Source of the DNA: Treponema sp.
GTDB lineage: Bacteria > Spirochaetota > Spirochaetia > Treponematales > Treponemataceae
Length of the DNA: 64,000 bases
Reading direction: 5' to 3'
NCBI GenBank assembly: GCA_024402695.1
Contig: JAKSTG010000004.1
Span: 62,001 to 126,000 of the forward strand
The notes under the pieces were generated by a model, which saw only the letters and a program-made list of their open reading frames with translations, did no database searches and was not told the origin of the DNA. Of this stretch, positions 31,401 to 39,781 are shown piece after piece. The position numbers were made by a program, and so were the translations under genes. Every line of letters begins with the position of its first letter. Positions within the stretch are counted from its first letter, which is position 1.

Positions 31401-32335
31401 TGGCGTTTTTTTACCGGCAGAAGTTTTTCAGGATCTTCTGCTATTCCTCCGAATCTTATTTCAAAATGAAGGTGAGGGCCTGTTACCATTCCCGTTTCAC
31501 CCACATATCCGATTACATCGCCACGGTTTACCTGCTGTCCGTTTTTAACCTTGAAGCTTGAAAGGTGGGCATAAACGCTTGTGGCATCACCGTTCCTATG
31601 TTTAATAATAATATAATTTCCAAAGGTCGGGTCATTTTTTATTAAAGAAACCGTTCCGGACTGGACGGCCATGACCGGAGTCCCTGTTTCTGCCGCAAAA
31701 TCGACCCCTTTGTGGGTTTTCCATTCACCGGAGAAAGGATTCTTTCTTCGACCAAAGCTTGAAGAAATCCATGACAAAGCTGTATCGATGGGGAGTCCAA
31801 GGGATGTATCAAGGAAATATGCTCTTTCTGTAGGCGTGAACCTTTGATTAGTCAGAAAGACAAACTTTTGCGTACCAAAATTATAGCACATATTATCATT
31901 TTGTAAAATTTCAAAACAACGGGTCCGAAGAATTACCTGAAGTGCATCTTGGGATCCTGTTTCTATAAATAGTCCCGGAACTGTTGGAAGAATCATTTCT
32001 TTTCCGGAAAGATTTCGGGCATTGCTTTCTATGTGGTTGAGGGTTGCCAGAGTTTCGTAGGGTATGTTGCATCTGGCGGCCAGGGAAATAAGGGAGGTGT
32101 CCTCTGGAACCTTGCATTTGAAAAAAATCATGAGAGGTTCTTCGCCGGCAGAAAGAAGCTGGTAATTTTCATCGACTACAGCCGAGTATTCCTTGAAAAT
32201 GTCATCACGGGAAGAAAGGTAAGGTATGAAAGGTAGTTTGTCTTTGTTTATGTTTTTTTCTCCGGAAAAGACCGGAGAGAAGGAAGATACGAAAATAATT
32301 AAAAAGCAGAAGAATACATTTCTCTTATTCTTCAT
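31397..32335 (-). CDS. Exported M23 peptidase with LysM-like region
   Basis: A 312-residue cell-wall endopeptidase. Signal peptide: residues 1 to about 24. Residues 70-120 resemble a degenerate LysM domain (TSLISLAARCNIPYETLATLNHI). The M23 domain at the C-terminus keeps all zinc ligands: the HKGVDFA His and Asp and the HLH of GPHLHFEIRFGG. It should cut peptidoglycan cross-bridges in the periplasm. I choose ATG 32335, which overlaps the previous gene by 11 bp, because the signal peptide begins there; a longer frame to 32431 is internal to the small membrane gene. The stop overlaps the PEGA-like gene by 4 bp. Confidence 0.87.
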   Translation of the reverse strand: MKNKRNVFFCFLIIFVSSFSPVFSGEKNINKDKLPFIPYLSSRDDIFKEYSAVVDENYQLLSAGEEPLMIFFKCKVPEDTSLISLAARCNIPYETLATLNHIESNARNLSGKEMILPTVPGLFIETGSQDALQVILRTRCFEILQNDNMCYNFGTQKFVFLTNQRFTPTERAYFLDTSLGLPIDTALSWISSSFGRRKNPFSGEWKTHKGVDFAAETGTPVMAVQSGTVSLIKNDPTFGNYIIIKHRNGDATSVYAHLSSFKVKNGQQVNRGDVIGYVGETGMVTGPHLHFEIRFGGIAEDPEKLLPVKKRQ

Positions 32336-32546
32336 TTTTGTTCCGTATTTTGTTCCTGATGGAACGGACAACTGCAAAAATAATGCAGAGGGCAATAAGC
32401 ACAAGAACAGTCCAGGTGTAACCTTTTGCATTTGTCGTAGCGAATTTCCATAAAGGCCATACGATCAGGAAGGCTGCGGCAAAACACAGAAGAATGATCA
32501 CTAAAAAGCGGAAAAGTGAAATGAAAAAAGATTTGAATCTGTTCAT
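32325..32546 (-). CDS. Small two-helix membrane protein
   Basis: A 73-residue protein with two hydrophobic helices (about 9-32 and 43-60) and a short charged end (RNKIRNKNEE). No known family. Its stop overlaps the start of the M23 peptidase by 11 bp, and CGGAAC precedes its ATG, both of which support a real gene. It probably begins the three-gene unit small membrane protein - M23 peptidase - PEGA-like protein, and could anchor or regulate the peptidase. Confidence 0.65.
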   Translation of the reverse strand: MNRFKSFFISLFRFLVIILLCFAAAFLIVWPLWKFATTNAKGYTWTVLVLIALCIIFAVVRSIRNKIRNKNEE

Positions 32547-32564
32547 GATTTGTTCCGGAAATAA

Positions 32565-32598
32565 AAAAATAAGGGGAAGCCTTAAAAGACATCCCCTT
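32565..32598 (-). terminator. Terminator of the ferredoxin gene
   Basis: AAGGGGA and TCCCCTT pair over 7 bp with a 13-nt loop. On the minus strand ATTTTTTT follows. Confidence 0.75.
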
Positions 32599-32624
32599 TA
32601 GTCTGCATTTCTATTGGTAATAAA

Positions 32625-32795
32625 TTACTCAGCAGAAATAGCTTCTGTTGGGCATGTAGAAGCACATGTTCCACAGTCGATACATGTACCAGCATCGATT
32701 ACACGTGCTCCGTCTTTTTCAGAAATAGCTGAAACTGGGCATTCTGGTTCACATGCACCACAGTTTACACAAGCGTCAGAAATTTTGTATGCCAT
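32625..32795 (-). CDS. 2[4Fe-4S] ferredoxin
   Basis: A 56-residue clostridial-type ferredoxin, a low-potential electron carrier in the cytoplasm. Cluster cysteines are C9, C12, C15, C19 (CVNCGACEPECP) and C38, C41, C44, C48 (CIDCGTCASTCP), each with the final CP. The sequence begins MAYKISDACVNCG, the standard start. AAGGAG precedes the ATG. It has its own promoter and terminator, so it is a single-gene unit. It probably serves pyruvate:ferredoxin oxidoreductase, hydrogenase or the EFR1-type protein of this anaerobe, but the partner is not in the window. Confidence 0.95.
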   Translation of the reverse strand: MAYKISDACVNCGACEPECPVSAISEKDGARVIDAGTCIDCGTCASTCPTEAISAE

Positions 32796-32824
32796 AATGG
32801 ACTCCTTATAACCTTGATATCTTC

Positions 32825-32853
32825 AATATAATTGAAAAACAGTCAAAAAGCAA
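32825..32853 (-). promoter_or_regulatory. Promoter of the ferredoxin gene
   Basis: TTGCTT (32853-32848), 17 bp, TATATT (32830-32825) on the minus strand, 30 bases before the ATG. Confidence 0.55.
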
Positions 32854-32867
32854 TAATATTACGGGTT

Positions 32868-33566
32868 TTATTCCCAGGTAGAGAGGATCTTGATTCCGCC
32901 TGAAGTTCCGATTCTGTTTGCACCGGCTTCTACCATGGCTTTTGCCTGTTCTGCATTACGGATGCCTCCAGAAGCTTTAACACCCATGTCTGGTCCTACA
33001 GTTTCTCTCATAAGACGTACATGATGTACTGTGGCTCCGTTAGGAAGGGCATTTCCATCGTTATCAACTGGATGAGCGAAACCTGTAGAGGTCTTTACGA
33101 AGTCTGCTCCTGCAGATTTTGCGCAGAGACAGCATTTTCTTATTGTCTCATCATCAAGGAAACAGGTTTCAAGAATAACTTTTACTGTAATTTCTTTTTC
33201 TGAAGAGCGGGCAGCTTTTACGACAGCCTTGATGTCTTCTTCAACATAATCAAAACGACCGTCCAGGGCTGCGGTAATATCAATTACCATGTCTACTTCT
33301 TTGGCACCGTTTTTGATGGCTGTTGTTGTTTCAGAAGCTTTGTCTTCAGAAGGAATAGCTCCCAGTGGGAAACCGATTACTGTACAGGTTTTTACTCCTG
33401 TTCCCTTAAGGAGGGAAGCGCAGAGGGAAACAAAGTTTGGATTTACACATACAGATGCAAAGTGATTGTTTACGGCTTCAGCACAGAGTTGTTCAATATG
33501 GGAAGTTCGGGCATTTGGGGCCAGAACTGTGTGGTCGATGATTGAGGCTATTTCGTTTTTGGTCAT
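32868..33566 (-). CDS. deoC: Deoxyribose-phosphate aldolase
   Basis: Splits 2-deoxyribose-5-phosphate into acetaldehyde and glyceraldehyde-3-phosphate, the final step of deoxynucleoside breakdown. The 232-residue class I aldolase has [11 protein letters not shown] at the start, Asp92 in EVDMVIDI, the Schiff-base Lys158 in DFVKTSTGF and Lys197 in MGVKASGGI. The ATG at 33566 has AAGGAG upstream; the frame extends to 33620 without a ribosome site. It lies after greA, but the greA terminator separates them. It works with deoD and the pyrimidine phosphorylase encoded elsewhere in the window. Confidence 0.96.
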   Translation of the reverse strand: MTKNEIASIIDHTVLAPNARTSHIEQLCAEAVNNHFASVCVNPNFVSLCASLLKGTGVKTCTVIGFPLGAIPSEDKASETTTAIKNGAKEVDMVIDITAALDGRFDYVEEDIKAVVKAARSSEKEITVKVILETCFLDDETIRKCCLCAKSAGADFVKTSTGFAHPVDNDGNALPNGATVHHVRLMRETVGPDMGVKASGGIRNAEQAKAMVEAGANRIGTSGGIKILSTWE

Positions 33567-33607
33567 GATTTTCTCCTTAATATATTTTACCGCAAATTTA
33601 AGGTTAA

Positions 33608-33645
33608 GAAAAAAAAGCACGCCAGAATTCGGCGTGCTTTCTTTA
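33608..33645 (-). terminator. Terminator of greA
   Basis: GCACGCC (33617-33623) and GGCGTGC (33631-33637) form a perfect GC-rich stem with loop AGAATTC. On the minus strand eight T follow. A shorter T-run on the other side could also stop plus-strand transcripts. Confidence 0.88.
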
Positions 33646-33657
33646 GGTCAAAAAGGA

Positions 33658-36360
33658 TTAGATATCAGCTTCTTTGATTTCTTTTACAGTGTAATCGTAA
33701 GCGTGTTCGTTGATAGTGAAGTTGAGTTTGTCTCCAACTTTTTTATCCATAAGGTTGCTTCCGAATGGTGACATGTAAGAGATAACACCTGCATCAGGAT
33801 TTGATTCCCATGGTCCGAGGATTGTGAAGGATTCGTCTTTTCCTGTTGCATTGTCTGTAAGAACTACTACAGTTCCGAAAGAAACCATAGATGTTGTTCT
33901 TGTTGTTGGGTCGAAGATAACTGCACGGTTCAGCTCACCCTGGAGACGTGATACTTCAAGACCGAGCATGTGCTGTTTTTCTTTTGCTGATTTGTATTCC
34001 TGGTTTTCTTTCAAGTCTCCCTTTTCACGGGCATCAGAAACATCTTTTGCGTTGGCAGGAATCTGAACTTCCTGGAGGTCTTTAAGGTAAGCTTTCTTTT
34101 CATCAAGTTTTGCCTTTGTAACAACCATTCCCTTTGCAGAAGTTGAAGCTGCTTTTTCTTCAGATACCTGGAACTTGAAGTCTGGGTATTTTTCAAGAAT
34201 CTGTGTACGCATCTGAGCTTTGATTGAAGGATCAAGGTCAGCAATGTCATTAACCAGAGTATACATTTTCTTTACAGCAGCTTCGCCGTTAGAGAACATG
34301 TATTCATAGATAGAACCTTTTTCGAAAAGAAGGATCTGTGCGTTCTTCTGGGTTTTCTTGTTTTCTGTTGTATTAACGTGGCTGTTGATTTCACGGAATG
34401 CAAGTTCAATGATGTTGATGAGTGTGATGAGCTGTTTTTCATCTGAAACACCAGCTTCTTTGAACCATTCTTTTTCCTGGCATTCTTTGAAGAAGAAGAT
34501 TGCTGTTTCGCGGAAGTCGCGGAAGTTTTCGAAAGCATTGCGAACAAGTTTCTGAACTTCGTCTTTTTCGCCTGCGTTAAGGAGAGTGTCGATCATAGCA
34601 AGGTCAAGAACTCTAGGGAAGAGGCGGATGTATTCTTTTACCCAGTCTGGGAGAAGTTTTACGCTTTCGATGAATTCTGCTTTAAGACTTGTTGCTTTTG
34701 TATCTTTGAGAGAATCGTACATGTCGCGTGGATCGTCGATTCTTCTATAGATTGATTCGAATGTATCAGGACAGTTGAAATCTACATTGTAACCGTCTTT
34801 TGAAAGTGTTCTTGTAATGAGGTAAGAAGCAACAACCTGTTCATTTACAGTCTGGATGTTCTTAAGGAATCCTGTGAAGTATCCTACCATTTCCTTGAAG
34901 AGGTCAGAATCAATGTCGCAGGCTTCGTTCTTGAAGAAGCGCATAAGGATATCAACGCGAGAGAAGAACTGTTTCTGAGCTTTGAATTCGTTAGAAAGTT
35001 TTTCTTCTGCTGTAAGTTCGTGGTCGCGAACTACGTATGAGTTGATGTCGTTAGGGTCTACACCGAAGATAGAATTTGTTTCAAGAATCTTCTTTGCCTT
35101 TGAGTTCCAAGAAGTCCATTCTGTTGGTGAAAGGATAGAAGGTACAAGTTCTGCTTTGATTGTCTTGAAATCACAAGAGTTGTCAAAACTCTGGATGATG
35201 ATTTTAAGAGTTGCTTTTACATTTTCTTTGATGTTTGCTTTAAGAACTTCTGGTTTCTTTGTTGCTTTAAGAACCCAGATGTGTTTCTTTGAAAGTGGTT
35301 TGAGAGCAGAAACGGCCATTTTCAGAGACATTTCGCGTTCTCCAACTTTCTTTCCGAATGTAATTTTCAGGATGTCGTTTTCCAGGCTGATGATTTTACC
35401 AACGCCCCAAGATTTGTGGAATACGTAGCTTCCTGTTTCGAAAGCGATGTGTTTTTCGAAGTCGTTGATAGCTTCGTGAACATCACGGTATGAAGCTGTA
35501 AGGTTAGACTGTCTGATGTAGTCTTCCAGGTGGCTGTGTTCAGCGTATTTGCCTCTGTAGCAGTCTACGATTTCTTTGCGAGCCCAAGTATCTTTAGGAT
35601 CGATTTCAAGATTCTGTTTCAGGATTTCGATGGCAACATCATATTTCTGGTTGTCTTTGTACCATCCGTAAAGTTCCTGCATGAGAGTTGTTGTTTTGTT
35701 GTCTCCCATTGTTTTTGCAATCTTGCGGCGAACCAACTGGAAGAAGTCGAATTCTTCAGGGATTTCAGATACCAGTTTTGCCCAGATTTCTTTGATAGCT
35801 GTAAGGTTCTTTGCGTTTACATAGCGGTGGAGGGCCTTTTTGTAGAATTCAATGGCATTGTCTCTGTCGCCTTTTTCTTCAAAGTGTTCAGCAACCTGTT
35901 TTGCAAGTTCACATTCTGTGATGTCATTTTTTGCCAGGTCAATGTAATCGTCCCAGTAAGATTCATCACCTTCAGCTTTCTTGATGTCTGCCAGTGTGCG
36001 CAGAGCGAATCTGTTTTTTGGATCTGAATCAAGAATTGAAGCACAGAGTGAGTGAACAATCTGTTCTTTGTGGTTCTTAAGAAGGATGTCTGTCAGCTGT
36101 TCAAGGCTGTTGTCATCTGTATTACCTTTGTAGAGAGAAAGCATACCTGCAAGGTAAAGGGCGCTTACACTGTCTTTTGTGTGAGCCTGGTGTTCGTAAC
36201 ATGCGGCAATTACTTCATCTGCTACGCCTTCATTTTTTGCTTTTTCAACAAAGGCTTCCAGTTCACTCAAACTTGTAGAGGTAAAGTTAGAGATAGTTGC
36301 GCGGGTCCAAGTTTCTTCTTTCAGTTTTTCCTGAATAGATTCGATTAATGTTTCTGCCAT
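33658..36360 (-). CDS. greA: Large spirochaete-type GreA transcript cleavage factor
   Basis: GreA rescues backtracked RNA polymerase by stimulating cleavage of the nascent RNA. Only the last 160 of 900 residues are GreA. The coiled coil carries DVSDAREKGDLKENQEYKSA, with the acidic tip residues in D-x-x-E-N-x-E-Y, and the C-terminal FKBP-like domain includes MVSFGTVVVLTD and YMSPFGSNLMDKKVGDKL. The first 740 residues are TPR-like helices (about 40-270) plus a domain with SWGVGKIISLENDILKITF, like the CarD/RapA-type polymerase-binding fold seen in similar fusions. Spirochaetes typically have this long form, so it is lineage evidence. It follows the 310-residue TPR gene by 27 bp with AGGAG before ATG. 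Confidence 0.93.
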   Translation of the reverse strand: MAETLIESIQEKLKEETWTRATISNFTSTSLSELEAFVEKAKNEGVADEVIAACYEHQAHTKDSVSALYLAGMLSLYKGNTDDNSLEQLTDILLKNHKEQIVHSLCASILDSDPKNRFALRTLADIKKAEGDESYWDDYIDLAKNDITECELAKQVAEHFEEKGDRDNAIEFYKKALHRYVNAKNLTAIKEIWAKLVSEIPEEFDFFQLVRRKIAKTMGDNKTTTLMQELYGWYKDNQKYDVAIEILKQNLEIDPKDTWARKEIVDCYRGKYAEHSHLEDYIRQSNLTASYRDVHEAINDFEKHIAFETGSYVFHKSWGVGKIISLENDILKITFGKKVGEREMSLKMAVSALKPLSKKHIWVLKATKKPEVLKANIKENVKATLKIIIQSFDNSCDFKTIKAELVPSILSPTEWTSWNSKAKKILETNSIFGVDPNDINSYVVRDHELTAEEKLSNEFKAQKQFFSRVDILMRFFKNEACDIDSDLFKEMVGYFTGFLKNIQTVNEQVVASYLITRTLSKDGYNVDFNCPDTFESIYRRIDDPRDMYDSLKDTKATSLKAEFIESVKLLPDWVKEYIRLFPRVLDLAMIDTLLNAGEKDEVQKLVRNAFENFRDFRETAIFFFKECQEKEWFKEAGVSDEKQLITLINIIELAFREINSHVNTTENKKTQKNAQILLFEKGSIYEYMFSNGEAAVKKMYTLVNDIADLDPSIKAQMRTQILEKYPDFKFQVSEEKAASTSAKGMVVTKAKLDEKKAYLKDLQEVQIPANAKDVSDAREKGDLKENQEYKSAKEKQHMLGLEVSRLQGELNRAVIFDPTTRTTSMVSFGTVVVLTDNATGKDESFTILGPWESNPDAGVISYMSPFGSNLMDKKVGDKLNFTINEHAYDYTVKEIKEADI

Positions 36361-36387
36361 TGCAGTGCTCCTTATATATCTGGAAAA

Positions 36388-37320
36388 TTATTTAATGTAC
36401 AAACTGTATATATTAATATCCAGTACTTTGATTTTAAGTAAAATCTCATTTACCTGTGCTTCCATGTTCTGCAACATGACATACTGGTCAATGAGCCAAA
36501 AATAACTGTTTAACAGGCGTGGAATGAGGACTTCTGAATCGCTTGAAGGATTCTTGTATTCCATTTCCATGGAATAGATATCCTGCTTGAGTTTTGCAAT
36601 TTCTTGCGATGTCATTACACGCTTGATGCTGAAAATACCGCAGAGAATGCCGAAAACAGGAATCCATTCGTTGAGCAGTCTTCCGTGGTAGTTTTTTTCT
36701 TTTACCTGATCAATCAGGCTGCGGATAAGTCCTGAATCCAGGAAATCCGTATCAATCTGGTCCGGAGCTACAAAAAAAGCTTCGCGGAACATAACTTTTG
36801 ATCGTTTATCATCGCCGCAGAGAGAGAAACAGTCCGCAAGTTCTGCAAGAATAGGTGCTTGCAGGGGATTGAGGTTGTTTGCTTCTGTAAGGCAGCGGCA
36901 TGCATTTTCAAAGGACCCAAGCTTCTTGTAGCACATGCCGGCTTTGCGGTAAATTTCGGCTTTGATTTTAGAGGCTACAGGCTGGTCAAAAAGTTTAAGG
37001 TAATTGTCCAGCGCAAGGGTAAAAATACCTTTTTGGATAGCGTAGAAAGCAGGCAGGTATTCACCGAACTTTGACATGTGTGGAACGAAGAGCTTCCATT
37101 CGTTAAGAAGGGATTCTCCGCGTTCATAAGGATCTTCCATGTTACTTAAGTTACGGATTGGGCCTGTCCAGAATGTACAGATTTGAGTGGTGTACATAAG
37201 TTCCGGACTTTCAAGATCTGAATCGAATAAAGTATCAATAATTCTGTGAGCCTTTTCCGGGTTTCCGGATTCCAGGTACACGAGAGCTTCTTTTAATCCT
37301 TTTTCAGTCTGAATATTCAT
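36388..37320 (-). CDS. TPR-like protein co-transcribed with greA
   Basis: A 310-residue soluble helical protein. TPR-like units are visible around residues 10-30 and 110-180 (KAEIYRKAGMCYKKLGSFENACRCLTEANNLNP, of which GMCYKKLGSFENA is the typical core). A possible membrane-touching stretch lies near 222-235 (EWIPVFGILCGIFSIK). The C-terminus is helical. Function unknown. It lies 27 bp upstream of greA on one transcript, so it may act with the TPR part of GreA. Two strong promoters precede it. The nearer one starts transcription only about 8 bases before the ATG, which lacks a Shine-Dalgarno. Confidence 0.7.
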   Translation of the reverse strand: MNIQTEKGLKEALVYLESGNPEKAHRIIDTLFDSDLESPELMYTTQICTFWTGPIRNLSNMEDPYERGESLLNEWKLFVPHMSKFGEYLPAFYAIQKGIFTLALDNYLKLFDQPVASKIKAEIYRKAGMCYKKLGSFENACRCLTEANNLNPLQAPILAELADCFSLCGDDKRSKVMFREAFFVAPDQIDTDFLDSGLIRSLIDQVKEKNYHGRLLNEWIPVFGILCGIFSIKRVMTSQEIAKLKQDIYSMEMEYKNPSSDSEVLIPRLLNSYFWLIDQYVMLQNMEAQVNEILLKIKVLDINIYSLYIK

Positions 37321-37334
37321 ACGGCAGTAAATTC

Positions 37335-37363
37335 ATTATACGAGAATGAAAATCAAACGTCAA
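37335..37363 (-). promoter_or_regulatory. Promoter P1 of the TPR-greA unit
   Basis: TTGACG (37363-37358), 17 bp, perfect TATAAT (37340-37335). The predicted start near 37328 leaves about 8 nt before the ATG, so this transcript is close to leaderless. Confidence 0.75.
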
Positions 37364-37391
37364 TTATAAAAAAGCAAATTTGAGGGTAAAG

Positions 37392-37420
37392 TTTATACAA
37401 TGAATGTTAGTTTCTGTCAA
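37392..37420 (-). promoter_or_regulatory. Promoter P2 of the TPR-greA unit
   Basis: Perfect TTGACA (37420-37415), 17 bp, TATAAA (37397-37392). The leader from here is about 65 nt and includes P1. Confidence 0.75.
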
Positions 37421-37433
37421 GCATTATTTTTTG

Positions 37434-38783
37434 TTAAAATTTGCCTCCACCAAGGGTAAATGTGATTTTTGCTGCTGTAACAGGGGTTTCATCATACTTA
37501 AGCCAGGTTAAATAAGGTCCGAAAGACACTTTTATTTCATTTACAGGGCTATAAGTAAGCATTGCGGAAGCAATTGTTGATTCGTTTGTGAAGTTTGCAA
37601 CGGCGTAAACACTGGCAGACAGGCTGTTTGTGAATACTTTGCCGAAATTTACTGCCAGAGCGGCATTATGGCCCTCTCTTTTCAGGAATTCGAGCTGGGA
37701 TACCATTGCCGGAGAGGTTGTGGCATAAGTTTTCTGGAGGTTTTCGATCTCATAATCCTTCTGACCGTTGTAAAAATACTGCCCTAAAAGGGTGATTTTT
37801 GGAGTTTTCCAGTTATACATGAAACCCGCTGTGGCCTGACCGAAGAAGGTCTTGTCTTTTCCAGAAGCCCATTCTTCAGTCTGTCCGTAGGCGGCAACAG
37901 CTTCTGTGAACACGCTCAATTTGTTGAAAAGGGTGCCTGAAGCGGTAAGGCAGGCACGTGGAGTAGTGTCATATTTGTAGTAGCCACCGAGCCCCAGTTC
38001 CCAGCCACCAAGAACAAATTCGGCTTTAGCTGCAAGGGCGGTGTCGCGGGCTTCTGCGGATCCGTAAATCAGGTCAGAGTCCGGAATAAGATATGCCCAG
38101 AGAGCATTCTGTGTGCCAGGGAAAACAATCTGAGTTCTGAGACAGAGAGGGCCTTCTACCTGTGCAGTAGGATTTTCTGGGTCAATTGCAGAGTTGATTA
38201 CGTCTGCCGGAGAAAAGAAATAGCCAACGCCCCAGGTAACAGTCTGTTTTCCAAAGCGGAAAGCTACATTTTCGCCCAGGTTGAAGTCCGAGAAAAGTTC
38301 CTTGATGTAGAACAGGTTTCTGAGGGAATCATCGGAAGTAATAAGAAGACTGTAGCCCGGAGTCATAGGGTTGGAATATCCCATAAGGGATGCATTGTTC
38401 TTTGTGACATAAGGATAAGAAATGCCGGTCTTCATGAACATTCTGAGATTGTCAGAAGGACGGGCATCAAGAGTAATCTGTGCATCTGCCACCGGCGAAA
38501 GGCTTGTTTGCTTTAAGGAATCAGCAAAGCTTTTTCCTTCGCTGAAAGCGGTGAGGGAAGTAAGGGAAAGTTCGAAGTTTCCTCCGATTTTTACGCTGCC
38601 GGTTTCAAAAAGAACGCCTTTTGCCAGATCAGTTTTTGGAGCGGCAACAGCTTCCATTTCGATAATGCCGTCATCATCTCCAAAGAAGAAATCGTCGTCT
38701 CCACCAAAAAGCTCATCATCGCTCTGGGCGAACATTATCCCGGCACAAAAAACTGCCATTACAGCCATCAAAAACTTTTTCAT
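37434..38783 (-). CDS. Outer-membrane beta-barrel protein
   Basis: A 449-residue protein with a signal peptide (cleavage near MFA-Q, residue 19). An Asp-rich stretch follows (GGDDDFFFGDDDG), then many amphipathic beta strands alternating aromatic and polar residues. The chain ends in Phe (TLGGGKF), the outer-membrane insertion signal of beta barrels. It is the last gene of the export operon ABC-permease-permease-LolA-like, so it may receive or move the exported lipid or lipoprotein in the outer membrane. ATG 38783 has TTGGAGG upstream. It resembles barrels that accompany LolA-like proteins in other bacteria, but I cannot name the family. Confidence 0.78.
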   Translation of the reverse strand: MKKFLMAVMAVFCAGIMFAQSDDELFGGDDDFFFGDDDGIIEMEAVAAPKTDLAKGVLFETGSVKIGGNFELSLTSLTAFSEGKSFADSLKQTSLSPVADAQITLDARPSDNLRMFMKTGISYPYVTKNNASLMGYSNPMTPGYSLLITSDDSLRNLFYIKELFSDFNLGENVAFRFGKQTVTWGVGYFFSPADVINSAIDPENPTAQVEGPLCLRTQIVFPGTQNALWAYLIPDSDLIYGSAEARDTALAAKAEFVLGGWELGLGGYYKYDTTPRACLTASGTLFNKLSVFTEAVAAYGQTEEWASGKDKTFFGQATAGFMYNWKTPKITLLGQYFYNGQKDYEIENLQKTYATTSPAMVSQLEFLKREGHNAALAVNFGKVFTNSLSASVYAVANFTNESTIASAMLTYSPVNEIKVSFGPYLTWLKYDETPVTAAKITFTLGGGKF

Positions 38784-38840
38784 CTCAATCCTCCAATTCA
38801 CAATTCACAACTCATAATTCACAATTCTTAACTCTTAACA

Positions 38841-38981
38841 CTTAACTCTCACATACAGCTCGCTTACACATACAGAACTCTTTACATTTCGCAGAAAGCC
38901 TGCACTTTCAGAAAGTCTTAACTCTTAACTCTCACATACAGAATTCCCAACATTTACAGAAAGCTTGCACTTTCGGAAAAT
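38841..38981. repeat. Imperfect direct repeats with hairpins in the 210-bp gap
   Basis: Two units begin with the same 18 bp, CTTAACTCTCACATACAG (38841-38858 and 38924-38941). They end with a similar segment, ACATTT..CAGAAAGC.TGCACTTTC, in which GAAAG and CTTTC can form a hairpin. CTTAACT heptamers, as at 26181, flank them. AATTCACAA-type repeats lie at 38795-38826. The gap sits between the LolA-like and barrel genes of one operon. Confidence 0.8.
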
Positions 38982-38993
38982 CTTACCTATTCC

Positions 38994-39755
38994 TTAATTA
39001 AGTCCTTCCAAATAAGCCTTTGTGAAGATTCTATCCGGAAGAGGGTCGAAACTCAGTTCAGAAATAATCTGCTGTGTCTGTTCGCCGGGATTCAGCTCGT
39101 CACGCATGATTGTGTGGTAGCCAACATATCCTTTGTCTGTCTTTGTATATTTTGGAACCAGGATAGTTCTCATAAGGCGTCCAGAAGCACTGAAGTCTGA
39201 AGTTTTCAGAAGAAGAGGAACATCCTTTCTTACGTAGTATGTAGATTTTTCATAGGAAGGTTTGTTTGTAATGGCTTCCAGGGTAATCACATAAACTTCG
39301 TATTTACCTAAAGTTTCTTCCTTGAATTCTGCAACTTTATAGTTCTTGCGCCATTTGTTGTCTTCTTTTGACATGTCATCAACTTTCAGGTCTGAGTCGG
39401 CAAGGGCATCTTTCAGGGAAGAGTGGGAGAATTTGCGGCCAATAGGGTCGTAGCTCCAGATGTTGTCGCCGTCACGAAGGTAACCGTTACCTTTGTCTGC
39501 TTCAGGGAAAAGCTGAACCATTGTGAAAACTTCTTTTCCGATACGTTCAAACATTTTGAACTGAAGATTTTCTTTTGGTTTTCCAGGTTTTTCTACAACC
39601 AGAGAAACTGTGCAGGAATAATCTCCCTTGTAGGCCATCTGTTTGTCCATTGCTTCCATTACCGAGAATGCCTTGTCTGAATCAGCGGCAGAAACTTCTG
39701 CAAAAAGAGAAGCAGTAAGTGCCATAGCGGCAAGAATTAAAATCAGTTTTTTCAT
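38994..39755 (-). CDS. LolA-like outer-membrane lipoprotein-sorting protein
   Basis: A 253-residue periplasmic protein with a signal peptide (about residues 1-19). The sequence fits the COG2834/LolA-like half-barrel fold, with alternating beta strands such as YSCTVSLVVEKPGKPKENLQFKM (core SCTVSLVVE), WSYDPIGRKF, YEVYVITLEA and PLLLKTSDFSASGRLMRTI. LolA proteins carry lipids or lipoproteins across the periplasm. It sits between two FtsX/MacB permeases and an outer-membrane barrel, a consistent path from inner to outer membrane. AGGAGT precedes the ATG. It is 26 bp after the permease gene. Confidence 0.85.
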   Translation of the reverse strand: MKKLILILAAMALTASLFAEVSAADSDKAFSVMEAMDKQMAYKGDYSCTVSLVVEKPGKPKENLQFKMFERIGKEVFTMVQLFPEADKGNGYLRDGDNIWSYDPIGRKFSHSSLKDALADSDLKVDDMSKEDNKWRKNYKVAEFKEETLGKYEVYVITLEAITNKPSYEKSTYYVRKDVPLLLKTSDFSASGRLMRTILVPKYTKTDKGYVGYHTIMRDELNPGEQTQQIISELSFDPLPDRIFTKAYLEGLN

Positions 39756-39781
39756 AAGTACTCCTGTTGAAAATCAGTTTA

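Noticed and set aside
32614..32811. A 65-codon plus-strand frame over the ferredoxin
   Set aside because: The minus strand codes a perfect 2[4Fe-4S] ferredoxin with AAGGAG and its own promoter; the plus frame is its shadow.
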